Source: Acanthaster planci
Lineage: Eukaryota; Echinodermata; Asteroidea; Valvatida; Acanthasteridae
Length of the DNA: 64,000 nt
Assembly: GCF_001949145.1 (NCBI RefSeq)
Contig: NW_019091493.1
Coordinates: 724,246-788,245, forward strand
Direction: 5' to 3'
In this document: positions 61,301 to 63,719 of the stretch, one piece after another
Numbering within the stretch: position 1 is the first letter of the stretch
Layout: each line of letters opens with the position of its first letter
Notes under the pieces: generated by a model
Seen by the model: only the letters and a program-made list of their open reading frames with translations
Told to the model about the DNA's origin: nothing
Database searches by the model: none
Translations under genes and position numbers: made by a program

Positions 61301-63305
61301 CACGTATTTGTCTAAATCCATGCTACCTAATGTTAATTAACTATTACTGTTAGAAGAATACATTTTTTTAATTTGGTAAGTACTGTAGATCCCATTGTAG
61401 TACTCTTAGAGGGACTAAACTCATTTGCTCGTTATATCCAAAACTTAATGCAACAGTGTTATGTACATTTTACACTGTGCACAATGCACCTGCAACATTA
61501 CACATTAAGTCATTCACAGAATAATACATGTATGTGCCATCTAAGGGTGCATTCCACCAAACGGTCGTATTTCTGCATGCGAGCTCATTAATATTTTGTG
61601 ATCACACAGGGTTTTTACAATAAAACAGGCCATAATCAGGAAGGATCATAGAAATATTTCTGTAAATCCCAAATTTGGGACTGATACATGTAGTTTCCAG
61701 TTTACGGTATTTCTTTCCCAAAAAGCCCCAAATTGCGGGCCTTTTTTAGATAGAGACGGGCGGCTACATTCAGAGCTGAGCGCTTCATTTTACTACTATT
61801 TTAGGGGTATCAAAGGAGAATAAACAAAATGTTCATGGCTGACCCCCATGAAATTGCAACAAAAATTGATTTTCTGGCCAACCTCTGCACGAGAACCAAC
61901 AGGCAGTGCCATTTCGGTCCTATTTTGTACTGTTTGCTATGGGCACGTATTTGGTGTAGTGCAACCCTAATTGATCTTTTACAAATTGCTCTCCCCCACG
62001 GTAAAGCAAGTTGCATTGTGTGTGTTGCATACATGGCAGTGGAAACTCATGAGGATGTATGCATAATAAAGTGGTTCTTACTCACTGTTAAAAATAACGA
62101 GAATGACATGGAAGAGCCAGGAGCCAGTGATCCCCACAACAACATGAGTATGTTTGGAACTTTGTCAGCCCAAAATCATGACTCAGAAACTTTGGGTATT
62201 TCAGTGAGTTCACAGAACTAGATTCCTCTTTCTTAGTAGTTTTTTGACATGCATGTGCCTATTTTGAGGTCTCATTGCACGTATTTGCTGCAGTCTCATT
62301 AACTGTGATTTTCTGTTGGACCATCGCCAAGCCATGCAGCAGTGGCTGGTCAGCGCAGGCTTATCATTTGCACTGATGTTCTGATTCGCTTTAGAAAAAT
62401 GCCCATGTTGAATCTTAGGAGTGTTGTAAAAGAAGCCATTTTACATGTTTTGTGTGAGGGACTTAAAATTCTGAGCAATGTACCCAAGAAAATGCTGCAG
62501 ATGAGAACACCATAACCAAAAGTTAAATGTACACAATGAATGGGAGAACAGTTGGTGAAATGAAAAAGGAGCTTTATATCGGGAAGAGCATCATATCAGG
62601 AGCACTGTAACGGGAATGTACTGTAGAAGAACCAACTCTAAAAATAGGGATTAACGGAATTAAAGGTGGTAATTCATATCTTTGTGGGGTACTCCCTCCC
62701 TGCATTCTCAGAAACAAAATCTTGTGCAATAACTACAGCAAATTGTTAATAATACTTATTCCAAAGTAAAAGCAAAAGGAGAATCAATTGTCAGTAGGTC
62801 GTGGTACCCTGGCACTCCTGTGATAACCTCGTCAGCACTCTTGTTGGGTAGTTTGAGCTGTAAATTCACATTTATAACCATGCAAAGCTGTGTAGACATG
62901 TTAGGATTTTCTCCATGCTTTCCTGTTACTGTGTGTAGAGTCATGACTGCACAACTGATGGCCCACCAAATGAAGGTGTTGCAGTTAAAGTGCGTTGGAC
63001 GGATGGCCTTATTTACAGTGGCACCTTTGTCAAAAGCTACATAGTCAAGATGTACGATATAGAGTTTGAGGATGGTTCGGTATCAAGGGTCAAACGTGAA
63101 GATGTTTACTCCCAGGAGGAACCACTGCCTAAAAAAGTTACTACAAAACTGGTCAGTTTAATAACATTTTCTTTTTGTATCTAATTAGATCTATTTATAA
63201 TCTCAGTTTGTAGCATTCCCTCAATAACTGATTATATTTTTGTGTTTTCTTTGCATTTTTTTTCTTTTATTTCACTCTTTTTAGCGGGCATCATTTCTGA
63301 ATTAA
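10176..63305 (+). CDS. KDM4: KDM4/JMJD2-type histone lysine demethylase, C-terminal two thirds
   Basis: KDM4 proteins are nuclear Fe(II)/2-oxoglutarate dioxygenases that demethylate H3K9me3 and H3K36me3. The JmjC domain does the chemistry; PHD, extended PHD and double Tudor domains read histones. This window supplies the protein from the end of JmjC onward in ten or eleven exons: 10176-10342, 21410-21451 (candidate), 28607-29736, 35150-35313, 36027-36243, 37788-37861, 50281-50445, 59625-59825, 60324-60494, 62939-63151 and 63285-63305 (candidate). Every junction is GT/AG and the reading phases agree throughout. Domain order and motifs match vertebrate KDM4A-C. The PHD and Tudor modules place this lineage outside the reduced insect type. 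The catalytic exons lie beyond the left edge. Introns range from 133 bp to about 12.4 kb and are filled with transposons. Paralogue (A, B or C) cannot be assigned; one ancestral gene is expected in an invertebrate. Confidence 0.93.
10343..13439. other. KDM4 intron, left part
   Basis: No genes. It holds TACATGTACATG-type palindromes (11370-11450, 11788), a poly-C run (11041-11048), and a cluster of loosely related blocks of the form TGTAACATGGAAACCAC at 11136, 12509 and 12860 (the last inverted), which hint at decayed MITEs. 10970-10995 (GGGTCATTCCATGAAATTGG) resembles the end of a common MITE type, but I find no partner end. Confidence 0.4.
13440..14290 (-). mobile_element. Penelope-like retroelement fragment (reverse transcriptase)
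   Basis: Two overlapping minus-strand frames give one reverse transcriptase. The upstream frame (14257 down to about 13970) has [14 protein letters not shown] (catalytic Asp in block A) and [20 protein letters not shown]. The downstream frame (about 13965 down to 13443) has [12 protein letters not shown], the intact YVDD box, then [23 protein letters not shown] and [13 protein letters not shown]. The order [11 protein letters not shown] / YVDDTFV / FLDV / YRKPTHTD is the signature of Penelope-like elements. A frameshift near 13965-14000 separates the two. I see no GIY-YIG endonuclease downstream and no N-terminal part upstream, so both ends are truncated. Confidence 0.8.
14402..15310 (+). pseudogene. 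Ngaro-like element gag region
   Basis: The first frame (14402-14932) is acidic and Ser/Thr-rich and ends [20 protein letters not shown] before a stop at 14930. The frame continues after it ([17 protein letters not shown]) through another stop near 14995 into [35 protein letters not shown] and [18 protein letters not shown], ending near 15307. This pattern is the capsid-like gag that precedes reverse transcriptase in animal YR retroelements. No good ATG sits at the 5' end of the frame; the first one in frame is at 14441. Confidence 0.65.
15664..17315 (+). pseudogene. Ngaro-like reverse transcriptase and RNase H
   Basis: Reading frames in order: [20 protein letters not shown] and [14 protein letters not shown] (15690-15828), a frameshift near 15835, then [34 protein letters not shown] (catalytic Asp) and [10 protein letters not shown] (about 16138-16167, YIDD box intact). 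A TGA at 16270-16272 interrupts [15 protein letters not shown]. RNase H follows: DVELMSDAS, a stop at 16648, [41 protein letters not shown], an in-frame stop near 16875, then [12 protein letters not shown] and [15 protein letters not shown]. It ends FPKMLSL at 17315, where the MITE begins. Confidence 0.8.
17313..17736. mobile_element. piggyBac-type MITE, family M1 copy 1
   Basis: Starts AACCCCTTGACGACAGGA and ends CGGTGCGAAGGGG followed by TTAA (17733-17736); the left duplication is decayed to TAAA. About 420 bp, non-coding. It aligns along its length, including CTTGGCCACGAAGGCCACCT and GAGGATCTCAATTTTTA, with 23518-23912. The AACCCCTTGACGRCGGG ends are shared with the piggyBac element at 45249-48313, which suggests that its transposase mobilised them. 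Confidence 0.75.
17740..18700 (+). pseudogene. Ngaro-like tyrosine recombinase
   Basis: Pieces in order: [20 protein letters not shown] (about 17820-17880), [16 protein letters not shown] (core-binding domain, about 17915-17965), [20 protein letters not shown] and [20 protein letters not shown] (about 18020-18175), [20 protein letters not shown] and [14 protein letters not shown] (18322-18475), and finally [20 protein letters not shown] (18614-18673). The HSTR box (18617-18628) keeps both the His and the Arg of HxxR, unlike the DIRS copy at 7456. Frames shift several times. No convincing Tyr nucleophile follows. Confidence 0.75.
18795..18895 (+). repeat. Dispersed repeat, copy 1 (second copy at 48666-48770)
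   Basis: About 100 bp shared in the same orientation with 48666-48770: CTGTTTTCAA.ATTCTTTAAA, TTCATTTACTGGACAC and AAGGACTGTCT.GTGGCC.CTCTAG. It sits just downstream of the Ngaro-like recombinase and may be part of a terminal region of that family. Confidence 0.6.
18896..21409. other. KDM4 intron, no gene recognised
   Basis: Only short open frames, none recognisable. ACATGTA-type palindromes occur at 20150, 20350 and 20690. Confidence 0.4.
21410..21451 (+). CDS. KDM4: Candidate 42-nt KDM4 microexon, acidic
   Basis: Bounded by CTGACAG (acceptor AG at 21408-21409) and GTCTTC (donor at 21452). It encodes [13 protein letters not shown] between two split Arg codons. The preceding KDM4 exon ends in AG, this one starts with G and ends in AG, and the next starts with A, so the exon is frame-neutral (14 codons, phase 2 on both sides) and can be included or skipped. 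Vertebrate KDM4A has an acidic Glu/Asp stretch at this point, right before its basic KTSLAKHR-like segment. The weak points are the poor donor (GTCTTC) and the short pyrimidine tract. Confidence 0.5.
21651..22100 (+). repeat. Dispersed repeat, copy 1 (second copy at 25575-26020)
   Basis: About 450 bp aligns directly with 25575-26020. Landmarks shared with gaps: TACGTCACAT, TTCAGC(C/T)TTCGG, GAGTGAC, TTCT(T/G)..TCTAGAAATTTTC and AAGAAGCTCACATTTC-like (here GAAGCTGACATTTC). The two lie 3.5 kb apart in one intron, either two insertions or an old segmental duplication. Confidence 0.55.
22101..23517. other. KDM4 intron, no gene recognised
   Basis: The longest frame (22249-22623, +) encodes 124 residues that I do not recognise. 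It shows no matching splice or domain evidence and no relation to the KDM4 phases, so I do not call it a gene. Confidence 0.35.
23518..23912. mobile_element. piggyBac-type MITE, family M1 copy 2
   Basis: Left end TTAA (23518-23521) then CCCCTTCTCGATGGGA; right end CCCGCCGTGAAGGGG with a decayed duplication (TAGA). About 390 bp, roughly 85% identical by eye to the copy at 17313-17736. Non-coding. Confidence 0.75.
23913..25574. other. KDM4 intron, no gene recognised
   Basis: Short frames only. 24587-24919 (+, 110 codons) and 25243-25485 (+, 80 codons) match nothing I know, and the second would give a stop if spliced in the KDM4 phase. Confidence 0.35.
25575..26020 (+). repeat. Dispersed repeat, copy 2 of the 21651-22100 repeat
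   Basis: Direct copy of 21651-22100, with several gaps. Confidence 0.55.
26021..28153. other. KDM4 intron, no gene recognised
   Basis: TACATGTACTGTACATGTA at 26127-26145 and CATGTACATGTACAG near 27186 are near-perfect palindromes. I see no gene and no transposon ends. Confidence 0.4.
28154..28321. mobile_element. Palindromic MITE, 168 bp
   Basis: The first ~42 bp (TATGTCACAAGCTGGGTTCT, AAACAACTTAGGTTTTGAG) is the reverse complement of the last ~42 bp (CTCAAAACC-type block, then AAATTGTTTAGAACCCGACT, TGTGACAATA), with three or four mismatches. Foldback structure with an ~85-bp unique centre; non-coding. Confidence 0.7.
28360..28445 (+). repeat. Possible decayed tRNA-derived SINE head
   Basis: GGGGGTTAATGCATCGTGAA resembles a Pol III A box, and GTGTTTGAGGCCTGA (about 28437) resembles a B box (GGTTCGAnnCC), about 40 bp apart as in tRNA-derived SINEs. 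It cannot fold as a full tRNA cloverleaf by eye. Confidence 0.3.
28607..29736 (+). CDS. KDM4: KDM4 exon: long lysine-rich linker
   Basis: The acceptor (GTCCTAG, ending 28606) and donor GTAATA at 29737 bound an open frame of about 376 codons. It starts mid-codon and completes the Arg codon left by the upstream exon. It ends with one base (G) that joins AT of the next exon to make Asp. This is the disordered region between JmjC and PHD. The start ([19 protein letters not shown]) resembles the basic KTSLAKHRIGTKRHR segment of KDM4A. The rest is Ser/Lys-rich with polybasic runs ([19 protein letters not shown]) that could serve as nuclear localisation signals or DNA/nucleosome contacts. Reading on instead of splicing gives a stop at 29757. 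The ATG at 28680 is not needed as a start. No repeat or transposon character. Confidence 0.8.
29737..30468. other. KDM4 intron, no gene recognised
   Basis: No gene or clear repeat before the DIRS-type element that starts at 30469. Confidence 0.4.
31071..31575. repeat. 64-bp tandem array interrupted by an assembly gap
   Basis: The unit starts GAGCGAGCAGTTGCCGCAAC, continues with ACTACCCTTGATCACTCATG and ACCATGGCTGGAATTGATCG, and has a period of exactly 64 bp (31071, 31135; then 31464, 31528). A diverged first unit is at 31016. The array is interrupted by Ns, and the true copy number is unknown. Confidence 0.85.
31197..31456. other. Assembly gap, 260 N
   Basis: 260 undetermined bases inside the 64-bp array. 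The spacing of flanking units (31135 to 31464, 329 bp) is not a multiple of 64, so the gap length is probably an estimate. Confidence 0.98.
31824..32780 (+). pseudogene. Gag-like region of deleted DIRS element 2
   Basis: Pro/Ser/Ala/His-rich frames at 31824-32186, 32108-32365 and 32431-32721, followed by a basic segment ([18 protein letters not shown]-like, about 32722-32780) that resembles the VRKKRKHSLSSSAGSICKK stretch in the gag-like region of DIRS element 1 (2895-2950). The assignment is by position and by that resemblance. Confidence 0.45.
32890..33370 (+). pseudogene. Tyrosine recombinase fragment of DIRS element 2
   Basis: [20 protein letters not shown] (about 32905-32962) is nearly identical to the RRGSE catalytic segment of DIRS element 1. 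[13 protein letters not shown] follows, then frames break. HxxR and Tyr boxes are not readable. Confidence 0.7.
33721..34259. other. KDM4 intron, no gene recognised
   Basis: AT-rich, with a poly-pyrimidine stretch (33866-33912). Nothing is recognised. Confidence 0.4.
34260..34522 (-). pseudogene. RecQ-helicase-like 5' remnant
   Basis: From ATG at 34522 the minus strand reads [20 protein letters not shown] and then [20 protein letters not shown]. This matches the Q-like motif and lead-in to Walker A of RecQ-family helicases (F.P.Q.EAI...G.DVFVSLPTG.GKS). After DVFV a one-base shift gives [11 protein letters not shown], a decayed Walker A (GKS kept at about 34322), then ALLFCIDHL. Multi-copy RecQ-like genes of this form occur in marine invertebrate genomes. 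The rest of the helicase is missing, so I take it as a truncated pseudogene or a transposon-carried fragment. Confidence 0.5.
34523..35149. other. KDM4 intron, no gene recognised
   Basis: A short repeated phrase (TAATGGGGTTTGACT at 34844 and 35000) is the only structure noticed. Confidence 0.4.
35150..35313 (+). CDS. KDM4: KDM4 exon: start of the PHD finger
   Basis: Acceptor GGCTAG (ending 35149), donor GTAGCC at 35314. The exon begins with AT, which joins the G of the linker exon to give Asp, then [20 protein letters not shown] and [20 protein letters not shown] followed by VCMLFYNEK. This aligns with LSQLWQNRPPNFEAEKEFN and PHCAVCMIFQ in KDM4A. CCVC supplies the first zinc pair of the PHD finger. 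It ends in phase 0. Confidence 0.9.
35371..35614. mobile_element. Palindromic MITE, 244 bp, next to a splice donor
   Basis: ATATGGGTAATTCCAGAA at 35371-35388 and its exact reverse complement at 35597-35614. The inverted similarity extends inward for about 60 bp (TGTCCCTGTTACATCTG at about 35420 and inverted at about 35555). It begins 57 bp after the donor of the 35150-35313 exon. Confidence 0.8.
36027..36243 (+). CDS. KDM4: KDM4 exon: middle of the PHD finger
   Basis: Acceptor GGTGTAG, donor GTGAGT at 36244. It reads [13 protein letters not shown]..., [17 protein letters not shown] and [14 protein letters not shown], matching LIPEMCFTSTG and VSCKKCSVRVHASCYG of KDM4A. HCSQC gives the second Cys pair, and VHA the zinc-binding His. 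The exon ends one base into the Ser codon; the partner Cys is on the next exon. Reading through the donor gives a spurious tail ending at 36275. Confidence 0.93.
36244..37433. other. KDM4 intron, one repeat, no gene recognised
   Basis: 36958-37050 resembles 40585-40680 (see repeat). 37209-37427 on the minus strand is a 72-codon frame ([33 protein letters not shown]) with a protein-like composition that I cannot place. Confidence 0.4.
36958..37050 (+). repeat. Dispersed repeat, copy 1 (second copy at 40585-40680)
   Basis: Shared blocks GT(C)TATGT.T..TTTTC(C/T)GTGTTCA, TTTAATT(T/C)GAGG.TGT and CTTGTA(T/C)TTGAA.C(A/G)AGCATGT. Non-coding, about 95 bp. Confidence 0.5.
37434..37740 (+). pseudogene. 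LINE reverse transcriptase scrap
   Basis: [17 protein letters not shown], then in the next frame [16 protein letters not shown] (about 37525-37575) and, further, [16 protein letters not shown]. This is the order of the RT palm in non-LTR retrotransposons: the QGCPLSP.LF.LY box, then (Y)ADD. It is broken by a frameshift near 37525 and stops. Both ends are missing. The fragment ends about 50 bp before the 37788 KDM4 exon. Confidence 0.65.
37788..37861 (+). CDS. KDM4: KDM4 exon: end of the PHD finger
   Basis: Acceptor TATTCAG, donor GTAAGT at 37862. GT completes the Ser codon, then [20 protein letters not shown] and DYLA. With the previous exon this forms VHASCYG, identical to the conserved PHD segment of KDM4A. 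WKCKRC supplies the last Cys pair. Phase 0 at the end. Confidence 0.93.
37862..39072. other. KDM4 intron with one repeat
   Basis: Holds the 38295-38510 repeat. No gene. Confidence 0.4.
38295..38510 (+). repeat. Dispersed repeat, copy 1 (inverted copy at 49055-49245)
   Basis: GTGCCAAAA.GGATTTTATTG, TTTTTTCGGCCA, AAATGGC, ATTATGTTTTC.C and TCTCCACTT all recur in order on the other strand of 49055-49245. Confidence 0.6.
39073..39300 (-). pseudogene. C-terminal remnant of a multi-copy uncharacterised gene family
   Basis: The minus frame ends [20 protein letters not shown] and then [10 protein letters not shown] with a stop at 39073-39075. A Cys-rich tail of the CxxxxLxCTxxCKC..C.N form followed by an acidic EEDFD terminus is the usual end of the protein family whose body lies at 42042-45130 on the same strand. 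The two pieces are 2.7 kb apart, with dispersed repeats and an integrase scrap between them, so they probably belong to one broken copy. Confidence 0.5.
39747..40132 (+). repeat. Dispersed repeat, copy 2 of the 505-900 repeat
   Basis: Same orientation as 505-900; see there for shared blocks. Confidence 0.65.
40585..40680 (+). repeat. Dispersed repeat, copy 2 of the 36958-37050 repeat
   Basis: Direct copy of 36958-37050, about 75% identical by eye. Confidence 0.5.
40905..41578 (-). mobile_element. MITE-like repeat, longer copy of the 3771-4275 element
   Basis: On the minus strand it starts TACAGTCGACTCTCTTCATT (41578 down) and shares GATGACGACGAAGCTTAACG-type, TGTGTGTACCTGCAAGAATG and ATTGCGATTGGATAGCTGCT with the copy at 3771-4275. 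About 670 bp, non-coding, containing ACGTGTACATGTATTT. Confidence 0.6.
41755..41900 (+). pseudogene. Retroelement integrase scrap
   Basis: The frame reads [17 protein letters not shown] near 41830-41880, resembling the PW.RLHTD(F/Y)AGPF start of the integrase core (first catalytic Asp) in Gypsy/BEL-type LTR retrotransposons. Nothing else of that element is visible. Confidence 0.4.
42042..45130 (-). pseudogene. Broken copy of a multi-copy uncharacterised gene with FEN/PIN-like motifs
   Basis: Read from 45130 downward in changing frames. [36 protein letters not shown] and [20 protein letters not shown] come first (44860-45130); [33 protein letters not shown] and [12 protein letters not shown] next (44390-44620). 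[15 protein letters not shown] (about 42745-42800, across a one-base shift) and [15 protein letters not shown] (about 42684-42716) follow, then [20 protein letters not shown] (about 42515-42575) and [20 protein letters not shown] (42042-42374). I recognise this as a large protein family found in many copies in marine invertebrates, of unknown function. The order EEAD ... DTDV ... GAD resembles the acidic metal-binding residues of FEN1/PIN-like nucleases (inference). Many stops and shifts; dead. Confidence 0.6.
45131..45248 (-). pseudogene. Upstream part of the same broken gene, left flank of the piggyBac insertion
   Basis: The minus strand gives [20 protein letters not shown] and a following [12 protein letters not shown]-type frame, which fits the family segment upstream of RAGKLH. 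The piggyBac element begins at 45249, so the gene continues, if at all, beyond 48313. Confidence 0.45.
45903..46165. repeat. 98-bp tandem array inside the piggyBac element
   Basis: Units start near 45906, 46004 and 46101 (TGTCTTGGATTACAGGTAAT and variants). Each contains AATAATTGATTCAAGTATAAT and CAAGGAGTTGCCC. About 2.7 copies, the third diverged. Confidence 0.75.
46500..47783 (-). pseudogene. piggyBac transposase, broken
   Basis: PiggyBac transposases cut and paste DNA at TTAA with a DDD catalytic core. The frame starts at ATG 47783 with [14 protein letters not shown] (acidic N-terminus), breaks near 47660, then reads [40 protein letters not shown] and [19 protein letters not shown] (47145-47423). 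After a stop at 47145 it continues [20 protein letters not shown] (first catalytic Asp, about 47080-47130). The next frame has [19 protein letters not shown] (second Asp, about 46845-46905) and [17 protein letters not shown]. Last comes [14 protein letters not shown] (third Asp, about 46530-46575). All three aspartates survive, but at least three frame breaks and several stops separate them. A C-terminal Cys-rich zinc domain is not readable. Confidence 0.88.
48314..48665. other. Right flank of the piggyBac insertion
   Basis: May continue the broken FEN/PIN-like gene upstream on the minus strand (frame pieces such as [16 protein letters not shown]), but nothing is firm enough to call. Confidence 0.3.
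48666..48770 (+). repeat. Dispersed repeat, copy 2 of the 18795-18895 repeat
   Basis: Direct copy; see 18795-18895. Confidence 0.6.
49055..49245 (-). repeat. Dispersed repeat, inverted copy of 38295-38510
   Basis: Reverse complement of 38295-38510 with gaps. The two copies form an inverted pair about 10.6 kb apart within one KDM4 intron. Confidence 0.6.
49246..50280. other. KDM4 intron before the extended PHD exon
   Basis: Near 49838 (TCCCAAATCTTCCAAAATCC) and 50115-50135 (AATTTTGGAGGATTTGGGC) there is a short inverted repeat about 280 bp apart that may be a MITE. Otherwise no feature. Confidence 0.35.
50281..50445 (+). CDS. KDM4: KDM4 exon: first half of the extended PHD
   Basis: Acceptor TTCATTGCAG, donor GTAAGA at 50446; 55 codons, phase 0 at both ends. 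It reads [40 protein letters not shown] and [15 protein letters not shown]. It aligns with EDCCLCSLRGGALQRANDDR and WVHVSCAVAI in KDM4A. CCLC and the HxxC pair are zinc ligands of the extended PHD. The 142-codon frame on the opposite strand (50229-50657) is a shadow. Confidence 0.95.
50446..51679. other. KDM4 intron, no gene recognised
   Basis: A poly-C run (51153-51160) and T-rich stretches; GCATGTACATGTACACAT at 51423-51440. No gene. Confidence 0.4.
51680..52111 (-). CDS. Small antisense gene: acidic plus Myb-like C-terminal exons
   Basis: Two minus-strand exons join in frame. Exon 52111-52025 (acceptor TTACTCTCAG, donor GTAAGA) encodes [20 protein letters not shown] and SWDEFVEN. Exon 51921-51680 (acceptor TTATTGATAG) continues [60 protein letters not shown] and [16 protein letters not shown], then stops at 51680. 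The phase at the junction is 1 on both sides. The RHPWT.AE....E...QFF...K.PGK.....A......RTW..IK.F.RN pattern matches the Myb/SANT-like C-terminus of a multi-copy uncharacterised animal family that I know from fish and invertebrates. Clean splice signals and no internal stops suggest recent function. It may be transposon-derived. The 5' exons are uncertain. Confidence 0.5.
52366..52704 (-). CDS. Possible upstream exon of the antisense Myb-like gene
   Basis: The minus frame reads [20 protein letters not shown], then [20 protein letters not shown]. The RHN.QVL..G.GE(F/L).V segment precedes a Cys/His segment in the same family. An overlapping frame gives [17 protein letters not shown], which looks like the next family segment (YLPC..C.G...). 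The two are in different frames, so there is either a frameshift or an unseen junction here. No donor could be fixed to reach the 52111 exon in phase. Confidence 0.3.
   Translation of the reverse strand: MLPCPIRIAEHNKRSQVQGMHNPNKYESLQTVQKHHSVTLPSHLSPTLECVKKLLLKIRNIGNHRHNCQVLRAGRGEFVVGYRPNRKVSTSPCIWTMRILLYQVNPTQTPTL
52705..53557. other. KDM4 intron, no gene recognised
   Basis: Minus-strand frames at 52752-52949 and 52936-53247 could belong to the same antisense gene, but I recognise nothing in them. Confidence 0.3.
53558..53790 (+). mobile_element. Solo DIRS-type terminal repeat
   Basis: 53558-53690 aligns with the left terminal repeat of DIRS element 2 (30469-30590): CATATGCAAATTTCCCATG, GCCTAAT(A), CTCTTGACC, TATGCACTGC and GCCATGTTCGTC.TTTTCTCAG. 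The similarity fades toward 53790 (ATAAACTATTACC). No partner repeat or coding part is nearby. Confidence 0.6.
53791..56209. other. KDM4 intron, no gene recognised
   Basis: Short frames only. ATGTACATGTACGA at 54228. 54600-54760 is a G/C-run-rich patch without other structure. Confidence 0.4.
56210..58700 (-). pseudogene. THAP/Kolobok-like DDE transposase, broken
   Basis: Read from 58700 downward. First an acidic linker ([40 protein letters not shown]), interrupted by a MITE at 58297-58480. Then [20 protein letters not shown] and [20 protein letters not shown] (57712-57960), then [20 protein letters not shown] (57457-57711), the first acidic residue. Next [14 protein letters not shown] (about 57175-57215) and [20 protein letters not shown] (56657-56938), and finally [23 protein letters not shown] (56210-56428). 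The [14 protein letters not shown] ... H..DVWHVAK ... NH.WWCA order belongs to a large animal transposase family often fused to THAP zinc fingers. I think it is Kolobok, but I am not certain of the superfamily. Frames break repeatedly. No THAP finger was found upstream. Confidence 0.55.
58297..58480. mobile_element. piggyBac-type MITE, deletion derivative
   Basis: Left end (ATAA)CCCCCTCACAGTGGGATT, right end reverse-complemented (TTAA)CCCCTTTGCGGTGGTGGACT then GCAAATGCCGCACTGTG. The latter matches the right subterminal region of the 45249-48313 piggyBac element (ACTGCAAACGCCGTG), so this ~176-bp copy is most likely its internal-deletion derivative. It lies inside the transposase pseudogene frame. 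Confidence 0.7.
58701..59624. other. KDM4 intron before the second extended PHD exon
   Basis: No gene recognised. A THAP finger for the neighbouring transposase would be expected here on the minus strand, but no C..C...H..F pattern was found. Confidence 0.35.
59625..59825 (+). CDS. KDM4: KDM4 exon: second half of the extended PHD
   Basis: Acceptor GTTAACCCAG, donor GTGAGT at 59826; 67 codons, phase 0 at both ends. It reads [40 protein letters not shown] and [20 protein letters not shown]. It aligns with KCIFCKKRRKRTAGCCVQCS and RCPTAFHVSCAQAAGVMMQP in KDM4A. CFFC, CSVGKC, FHVTC and TCVRH carry the remaining zinc ligands. Confidence 0.96.
59826..60323. other. KDM4 intron, 498 bp
   Basis: Ordinary AT-rich intron; nothing else seen. 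Confidence 0.6.
60324..60494 (+). CDS. KDM4: KDM4 exon: first Tudor unit
   Basis: Acceptor GAATTCCAG, donor GTAAGA at 60495; 57 codons, phase 0. It reads [40 protein letters not shown] and [17 protein letters not shown]. It aligns with ITAGQKVISKHKNGRFYQCE and FYEVNFDDGSFSDNLYPEDI. The aromatic-cage Phe of KDM4A (GSFSD) is Tyr here (GSYSD), a change that could keep binding to trimethyl-lysine. Confidence 0.95.
60495..62938. other. KDM4 intron between the Tudor exons
   Basis: 60700-60730 has an ATTTAAATCATTGATTTAAAT palindromic repeat. 62575-62625 (AGCACTGTAACGGGAATGTA, CTGTAG) matches 1107-1132 (GCGCTATAACGGGAATCTAC, TGTA) and looks like a shared MITE end. The 130-codon frame at 61829-62221 (+) is not recognised and lacks splice support. 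Confidence 0.4.
62939..63151 (+). CDS. KDM4: KDM4 exon: second Tudor unit
   Basis: Acceptor GTGTGTAG, donor GTCAGT at 63152; 71 codons, phase 0. It reads [40 protein letters not shown] and [20 protein letters not shown]. It aligns with [20 protein letters not shown] and YQVEFEDGSQLVVKRDDVYT. The cage Trp and Tyr (VRWTDGxxY) are kept. With the previous exon this forms the interdigitated double Tudor domain that binds H3K4me3/H4K20me3 in vertebrate KDM4A. Confidence 0.95.
63285..63305 (+). CDS. KDM4: Candidate terminal KDM4 exon
   Basis: A long pyrimidine tract ends in TTTTTAG at 63278-63284. In the phase of the preceding exon the sequence reads RASFLN and then TAA at 63303-63305. The protein would end six residues after the double Tudor, much shorter than the ~90-residue tail of KDM4A. 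There is no AATAAA within the next several hundred bases. A longer tail on exons past the right edge is equally possible. Confidence 0.35.
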   Translation, partial: RASFLN

Positions 63306-63719
63306 AAATCGAGAGACTGAACTGCACTGTTCTGTATTACATGAGCAATAGTTAAGATGATTCCCTATAATGGTACAGCATAAAATGTCTCAGTATCTGA
63401 CACAGCAGTTCATAGATGAGACGTTAATCTCATACAACTTTGCTCCGACGCAAGAACAGTAAATTCAGGCTGTCTGTTAGCATAAGCCTTCAGAAATATC
63501 ACAGTGTCAGTGTGATAATTCAAAGCCATCTTTTCTGCACGAGTGCAGTGTGTTAAAAAGTATTTGCCTCAAAGAGGCCACTTTTCAAGTTTACAAATGT
63601 CTTGCTTATATCTGAATCTACACTGATATACAGTCGAACATGCTTAATACGAGCTCAAAGGGACTCTCCTAAAAACCTTGTCTTAAGGTAAACCTCGTGT
63701 TATACGTGTTGACACTTAT
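63306..63719. other. Sequence 3' of the last KDM4 exon in the window
   Basis: 63617-63650 (ACAGTCGAACATGCTTAATA) resembles the CAGTCGAC start of the repeat at 41578 and 3771 and may be a MITE end. No poly(A) signal was found. Confidence 0.35.

Noticed and set aside
61829-62221. 130-codon + strand frame between the Tudor exons
   Set aside because: Cys/Trp/His-rich sequence without known motifs; KDM4 exons on both sides join directly in phase without it.
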